A program made the position numbers and the translations under genes. Under the pieces are notes generated by a model. That model was not told where the DNA came from. It worked only from the letters and a program-made list of their open reading frames with translations, and made no database searches. A stretch of DNA of 64,000 nt from Shouchella clausii. GTDB lineage: Bacteria; Bacillota; Bacilli; Bacillales; Bacillaceae_D. Location of the stretch: the NCBI RefSeq assembly GCF_001598215.1, contig NZ_BCXJ01000005.1:62001-126000 (forward strand). Reading direction: 5' to 3'. Shown here piece after piece: positions 60,051 through 64,000 of the stretch; within the stretch, counting starts at the first letter, position 1; each line of letters opens with the position of its first letter.

Positions 60051-61385
60051 TTATTTAAATATCCAGCTTTCTCCTGGACGCATCAGCGCGTTTAAATTCA
60101 GCTTTTTGCAAATGGTTACGTAATGCAACAACGTAAGGAGCACAGCCCCCATATTCATTCCTAATATGATGCCGTCCATTTTCAAGGTCGGCATCGAGCC
60201 AAGGGCAATCATGAGGCAAAACGAAACAGTTGTCGCGTATAACGAATGCAAGAACGCGTCTTTGACTAAGCCAATGCCAATTAAATAGGCTTGCAGCGGC
60301 GTTGAAAAATAATGGAATAAGAAATAGAGGATCAATACTTGCAAGTAGCCTGCTGCTGGAGAAGGCCCAAAAAAAGCGGTTGTAATCGGTTCTGCAAAGA
60401 AAAAGAAGGCGAGCACGACGGGTGCACCATAAACAACTGTTACGAGCAACGACAACCGCAAATAATGATGGAGCACGTCGTAATCGCGTTTTGCATAGGC
60501 ATCAGACACGATTGGAATAAGTACAACTAGCAAGGCGTGGGCAATAAAAGCCGGAAAAAAGCCGATTGTAAAGGCAATGCCAGACAATTTGCCATACTGG
60601 ACCATTGCCACGCTTTCGATCATTCCCGCATTGGACAATGCTTTCGTAATCAAAAAAGGTTTAATCGCAAATGTGGCGGAGTGAAAAATACGCAAACCCG
60701 TTGTCGGCAATGACACTTGCAACAGTTTTTGATAAACCTCTTTTTTGGGGCCTTTTTTCTGGACATGTTCTTTTTTGGTCTCTCGTATTTTGCCTATAAA
60801 TACAATGACCAAATAAATTAACACAAACAACTCGCTTAATTTCAATGCCAACAACGCCATAAAAATAGCGATGTTGCTATCGAAGGAAAACAATTTAAAC
60901 ACAATGAGCAAACCAGCCAACTGAGTCGAGCGCTTTAATACATTGGCAACGGCAATTTTCCCTGTTTCCTGGGCGCCCATCAAATAGCCTCTTGCCACTG
61001 ACGAAAACGTAATGATTGGCACGAGCAGCACCAACATCCATTTGACGCCTGCATGATAAGAATGGAGCACACTTAAATGGGGCAATACAACCAAGGCACC
61101 AATCATGACGGCAAGGGCACAAACCAGTGCAAGCTGCAGCGCTTTGCCGAGTACATGCCAATGGTAAACGGGTTCTTTCTCTGCAATTAGCTTAGAAACC
61201 GAAACGGGCAATTCAATGCTTGCAAGGACGACAACAAATAGCATTGTTGGCAAAATCGCCATGTACAAACCGAACGCTTCATCGCCGAGCTCTCTTGCCA
61301 ATACAACGTTGATCATAAATTCCAAACATTCCCCTACAAACGCCGCAGCGCTCAGCACGAGAACCCCTCGAAAAAACGTATTCAC
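60051..61385 (-). CDS. ykvU: MOP-family flippase, SpoVB/YkvU-like
   Basis: 444 residues, about twelve to fourteen membrane helices, of the polysaccharide/lipid flippase superfamily. The start LSAAAFVGECLEFMINVVLARELGDEAFGLYMAILPTMLFV and the ARGYLMGAQETGKIAVANVLKRSTQ block match SpoVB/YkvU proteins of sporulating Bacillus. B. subtilis YkvU has 445 residues, and the close length is why I choose that name. The cargo, probably a lipid-linked precursor, is unknown. GTG start at 61,385 behind AAGGAGAG. Confidence 0.82.
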   Translation of the reverse strand: MNTFFRGVLVLSAAAFVGECLEFMINVVLARELGDEAFGLYMAILPTMLFVVVLASIELPVSVSKLIAEKEPVYHWHVLGKALQLALVCALAVMIGALVVLPHLSVLHSYHAGVKWMLVLLVPIITFSSVARGYLMGAQETGKIAVANVLKRSTQLAGLLIVFKLFSFDSNIAIFMALLALKLSELFVLIYLVIVFIGKIRETKKEHVQKKGPKKEVYQKLLQVSLPTTGLRIFHSATFAIKPFLITKALSNAGMIESVAMVQYGKLSGIAFTIGFFPAFIAHALLVVLIPIVSDAYAKRDYDVLHHYLRLSLLVTVVYGAPVVLAFFFFAEPITTAFFGPSPAAGYLQVLILYFLFHYFSTPLQAYLIGIGLVKDAFLHSLYATTVSFCLMIALGSMPTLKMDGIILGMNMGAVLLTLLHYVTICKKLNLNALMRPGESWIFK

Positions 61386-61461
61386 CGCTCATCTCTCCTT
61401 TTTCTCTCTATACAGGCTATGAGACAAGTTTTTAAAATATGGGTATGTTTTTGAAAGCACG

Positions 61462-61495
61462 AAAAAGGGCTTCCCTTAATGAGAGGCAGCCCTGT
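61462..61495 (-). terminator. Terminator after the AgcS-family gene
   Basis: AGGGCT and AGCCCT with partially paired CCTC/AAGGG inside; T-run on the plus side is short, A-run on the other gives TTTTTC on the minus strand. Moderate support. Confidence 0.6.
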
Positions 61496-61500
61496 TTTGC

Positions 61501-62889
61501 TTATTTATCATCCCATGTGCTAGCGTTTTTCAGACCGGGAATGTTTTTGCTTTTAAAAACGGGATTTTTGCCTTGTTGACGTTGGCTCTGATAATCGGAA
61601 ATAACAGCAAACGAAATCCCGCTGATTAGCAAAATCGCGATTAAATTTACAACTGTCGTAAAGGCCATAAACACATCGGCCAAAGACCAAACGAGTTCGA
61701 TCGCAGCAAGGGAACCGAAAACGACCATGCCGACGACTAGCAAGCGGTAGACTTGCAGCCAAATGGTGCCCTCTTTCATGAATGCTAAATTGGTTTCGCC
61801 GTAATAGTAGTTGCCGACAATCGAAGTGAACGAAAAAAAGAAAATGGCAATCGCAATAAACGGCACAGCCCAACCGCCAACAAGCTCACTCAAGGACGCT
61901 TGTGTTAAGGCAACGCCGTCTACTCCTTCTCCAGCGGTTTGGTAAATATTCGTAAGCAAAATAACAAAAGCAGTCGCAGAACAAATGATAACCGTATCAA
62001 AAAACACACCTAAAGATTGCACGAGCCCTTGCTTGACAGGATGAGACACGTCTGCTGTCGCTGCGGCATTAGGGACACTTCCCATTCCAGCTTCATTGGA
62101 AAACAATCCCCGTTGCGCCCCGACAAGGAGCCCAGCAAAAATGCCGACTGTCGCTTCTTTCAAACCAAAAGCAGAACCGATAATAAGAGCAAATAAATGA
62201 GGGATTTGTTGGTAATTGCTGACAACGACAAAAAAGACGACACCAATATAAGCAACTGCCATAATCGGTACGACAATTCCAGAAAAGATGGAAATCGAAC
62301 GAATGCCACCAAAGATAATAACCCCTACTGCAAGCGCAATGACAATGCCAACAGTTAGCCGGTTTAATCCAAATGCTTCATCCATAGCAACGGTAATCGT
62401 ATTTGCTTGCAGCGAATTAAAAATAAACCCAAATGTGACAGCAATTAATAAGGCAAATACGACGCCAAGCCAGCGTTTGCCAAGCGCCTTTTCAATATAA
62501 TAAGCAGGGCCGCCACGGAACTGGCCGTTGCGCCTTTCTTTATACACTTGGGCGAGCATGCTCTCTATAAAGCCAGTAGCCATGCCGATGATCGCAATCA
62601 CCCACATCCAAAAAATAGCGCCAGGACCTCCTTGTGTAATCGCAATCGCCACACCTGACATGTTTGCTGCGCCTACTCGCGAAGCGGCGCTAATACAAAA
62701 CGCTTGAAAAGCAGAGACTTCTCCCTTCTTCTTTTTCTCGGTGACCGCTCGAAACATTTCAGGAAACATTCGGATTTGCACAAAGTTTGACCGGAACGTT
62801 AAGTACAGGCCAACTGTAATTAAAGAGAATACGAGAAAATAGGAAGTAATCCCATTGATGCTATTTATGATTTGTTGAACGACTTCCAT
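61501..62889 (-). CDS. Sodium:alanine/glycine symporter, AgcS family
   Basis: 462 residues, about eleven membrane helices. SAFQAFCISAASRVGAANMSGVAIAITQGGPGAIFWMWVIAIIGMATGFIE is the AgcS signature. RNGQFRGGPAYYIEKALG and GLFSNEAGMGSVPNAAATA follow, all in family order. It takes up alanine or glycine with sodium. The basic C-terminus (SDYQSQRQQGKNPVFKSKNIPG) is cytoplasmic. GGTGGAG precedes the ATG. The specific substrate among the paralogues (AlsT, YrbD and others) is not decided. Confidence 0.9.
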   Translation of the reverse strand: MEVVQQIINSINGITSYFLVFSLITVGLYLTFRSNFVQIRMFPEMFRAVTEKKKKGEVSAFQAFCISAASRVGAANMSGVAIAITQGGPGAIFWMWVIAIIGMATGFIESMLAQVYKERRNGQFRGGPAYYIEKALGKRWLGVVFALLIAVTFGFIFNSLQANTITVAMDEAFGLNRLTVGIVIALAVGVIIFGGIRSISIFSGIVVPIMAVAYIGVVFFVVVSNYQQIPHLFALIIGSAFGLKEATVGIFAGLLVGAQRGLFSNEAGMGSVPNAAATADVSHPVKQGLVQSLGVFFDTVIICSATAFVILLTNIYQTAGEGVDGVALTQASLSELVGGWAVPFIAIAIFFFSFTSIVGNYYYGETNLAFMKEGTIWLQVYRLLVVGMVVFGSLAAIELVWSLADVFMAFTTVVNLIAILLISGISFAVISDYQSQRQQGKNPVFKSKNIPGLKNASTWDDK

Positions 62890-62966
62890 AAAAGCTCCAC
62901 CTTTGCTTCTCCCAAAAATATGGTTTTTTTCTTAAGCATCATATCACATTTTTTGCTATTTAAAAG

Positions 62967-63012
62967 AAAACGCCCTATTTAGACTTTTTTCGACTCGTCC
63001 AAAAGGGCATTT
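62967..63012 (-). terminator. Probable terminator after glpP
   Basis: AAAATGCCCT and AGGGCGTTTT pair with one G-U across a long, A/T-rich loop, followed by CTTTT on the minus strand. Moderate support. Confidence 0.5.
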
Positions 63013-63015
63013 TCT

Positions 63016-63558
63016 TCAAAGCCATAATTCTTGATTGGAAGCAGTCACTGCCTGAGCTCCCGCTTTAATCGCTTGCTTTGCATCTTCCATCGTCTCAATT
63101 AAGCCGCCAGCAATGACCGGGATCCCCGTTTTCCTATGCACACGGCCAATGTAGTCAGGCAAAATGCCAGGCAGAAGTTCGATCACATCAGGCTTTACTG
63201 TTTCAGCAAGATGATAGCTCGTTTCAAGAGCCAGCGTGTCGAGCAAAAAGACACGTTGAATCGCAAGAATGTCATTCTTTTTTGCAATCCGAAGCATATC
63301 GCCCCGTGTTGATATTAATCCAGCTGGACGAATCACTTGGCAAAGAAATTCAGCAGCAGCCTTATCGCTTTTTAAGCCTTGGATTAAATCAGCATGGAGA
63401 ATCGGTTTTTTATTTCCCTCGCGTGCGCTTTTTTTCACTGACGCTAGTTTAGACAAGTGCAAATCCAAGACAACAAAATATTCATGGCTGCTATTCATAA
63501 TGGCCTCGAAATCTTTCATTGTCTTAATTGCTGGTAAAATCGTTTGGCCACCAAACAT
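63016..63558 (-). CDS. glpP: Glycerol-3-phosphate-responsive antiterminator GlpP
   Basis: 180 residues. TIM-barrel-like GlpP family: AIKTMKDFEAIMNSSHEYFVVLDLHLSKL, HADLIQGLKSDKAAAEFLCQVIRPAGLISTR, VFLLDTLALETS, IELLPGILPDYIGRVHRKTGIPVIAGGLIE. With glycerol-3-phosphate, GlpP binds the leader of glp mRNAs and prevents termination. It lies 3 nt after the stop of glpD in the same direction, unlike B. subtilis where glpP is before glpFK. So it would be co-expressed with the enzyme it controls. Confidence 0.92.
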   Translation of the reverse strand: MFGGQTILPAIKTMKDFEAIMNSSHEYFVVLDLHLSKLASVKKSAREGNKKPILHADLIQGLKSDKAAAEFLCQVIRPAGLISTRGDMLRIAKKNDILAIQRVFLLDTLALETSYHLAETVKPDVIELLPGILPDYIGRVHRKTGIPVIAGGLIETMEDAKQAIKAGAQAVTASNQELWL

Positions 63559-63561
63559 CGC

Positions 63562-64000
63562 TTAGCCTATATCCTCAAGCGTGTGTATTCGCCATTGTTC
63601 TGCCAACTCACCCTCGTAAATGGCCCGCTGTTTGTCACTCCATTTTAAAACAGAAGCCATTGCCTCAACAATCTTGTCTTTGTATGCATTGGCTTTGTCA
63701 ATATCAAAGAGCATGTAGGAAGAGCGACGCACTAAGAAATCGACAGGCGTTAGCGCCATTTCGTAAGCCATCGCGTAACGGAGCGACGCCCATACCGCTT
63801 TTGGAAGCCCATATTTTTCTGCTTCCCCATCATTTAGAAACGCAAACACGTGCGTGACATTTGAGCCGTAACGTTTGACGAGTTCAGCTGCTTCCGCCTC
63901 TTCTAAGCCAAGGATTTTTCCAGCTTCAATATGGGCGGCATTAAACATGTCGAGCTGGTCGGAACCGCCCACTTCCCCGCCTGATAAAACAAGGTTTTTT
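63562..64000 (-). CDS. glpD: Aerobic glycerol-3-phosphate dehydrogenase, C-terminal part (runs off window)
   Basis: The visible 146 or so residues read NLVLSGGEVGGSDQLDMFNAAHIEAGKILGLEEAEAAELVKRYGSNVTHVFAFL... ALTPVDFLVRRSSYMLFDIDKA..., the C-terminal DAO_C domain of FAD-dependent GlpD, which oxidises glycerol-3-phosphate to dihydroxyacetone phosphate at the membrane. Frame is open to the window end. The N-terminal FAD domain is outside. The next gene in the operon is glpP. Confidence 0.93.
   Translation of the reverse strand, partial: KNLVLSGGEVGGSDQLDMFNAAHIEAGKILGLEEAEAAELVKRYGSNVTHVFAFLNDGEAEKYGLPKAVWASLRYAMAYEMALTPVDFLVRRSSYMLFDIDKANAYKDKIVEAMASVLKWSDKQRAIYEGELAEQWRIHTLEDIG

Overview
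This window is a piece of a low-to-moderate GC Firmicutes chromosome, very likely an alkaliphile-type member of the Bacillaceae close to Shouchella (Bacillus) clausii. The inference rests on close resemblance to Bacillus proteins (MreBH, PdaA, YfkAB, YfkD-like, YthAB, YngK, YfmR, TreP/TreA/TreR, AbrB-type regulator, FruR/FruK/FruA), on strong AAGGAGG-type ribosome binding sites, and on TTG/GTG starts. The genus call comes from recalled resemblance, not from a search.

Positions 1 to about 11,760 are the right-hand part of an integrative conjugative element of the Tn916/ICEBs1 type. All its genes read leftwards: two DUF961 proteins (Orf23/Orf22 type), an FtsK-like coupling protein (Orf21/ConQ), an origin of transfer, a relaxase (Orf20/NicK) with an added N-terminal HTH, a TcpD-like small membrane protein, ArdA antirestriction protein, a TcpE-type protein (Orf17) and a VirB4-type ATPase (Orf16/ConE). 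The ATPase gene is cut, just after its Walker B motif, by a group II intron in sense orientation. The intron fills the rest of the left edge, and its reverse transcriptase/maturase/HNH protein is frameshifted. Upstream in the element are an orphan cytosine-5 DNA methyltransferase and three small unknown genes. The element stops next to the 3' end of the 23S rRNA methyltransferase gene rlmCD, a plausible integration site. Integrase, cell-wall hydrolase and the second half of the ATPase lie outside the window.

From 11,780 to 36,500 the chromosome carries rlmCD, a GAF protein, a broken small membrane protein gene, and an operon joining a TIM-barrel isomerase-like protein, the nucleotidase SurE and a complete Fbp/phosphonate-type ABC importer. 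Then come an Rrf2 regulator with a thioredoxin-reductase-like flavoprotein, pdaA divergent from a DUF368 polyprenyl-phosphate transporter, a DUF21/CBS membrane protein broken by a G7 frameshift, a histidine phosphatase, yfkAB, a yfkD-like gene, small stress/coiled-coil genes, an FbpB-like small protein, the bd-type oxidase ythAB, a lipoprotein, oligoendopeptidase PepF and catalase.

From 36,900 to 64,000 come an N-hydroxylating monooxygenase with an aldehyde dehydrogenase, RNase H, small spore-like and unknown genes, an AbrB-type regulator, an NSS symporter, mreBH, the fruR-fruK-fruA operon, the ABC-F protein YfmR, bacterial nitric oxide synthase, glutathione peroxidase, the trehalose genes (treP, and treA-treR under a separate promoter, each promoter with a TreR palindrome in its spacer), a YwrD-like gamma-glutamyltransferase, YngK, a SpoVB/YkvU-type flippase, an AgcS alanine/sodium symporter, GlpP and the end of GlpD.

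No tRNA, rRNA or CRISPR array was recognised. The most interesting items are the intron in the conjugation ATPase, the TIM-SurE-ABC operon, a dispersed intergenic repeat family (27.3, 41.1 and 43.6-43.7 kb), the poly-G frameshift, the structured leader before the DUF21 gene, and the orphan N-hydroxylase.
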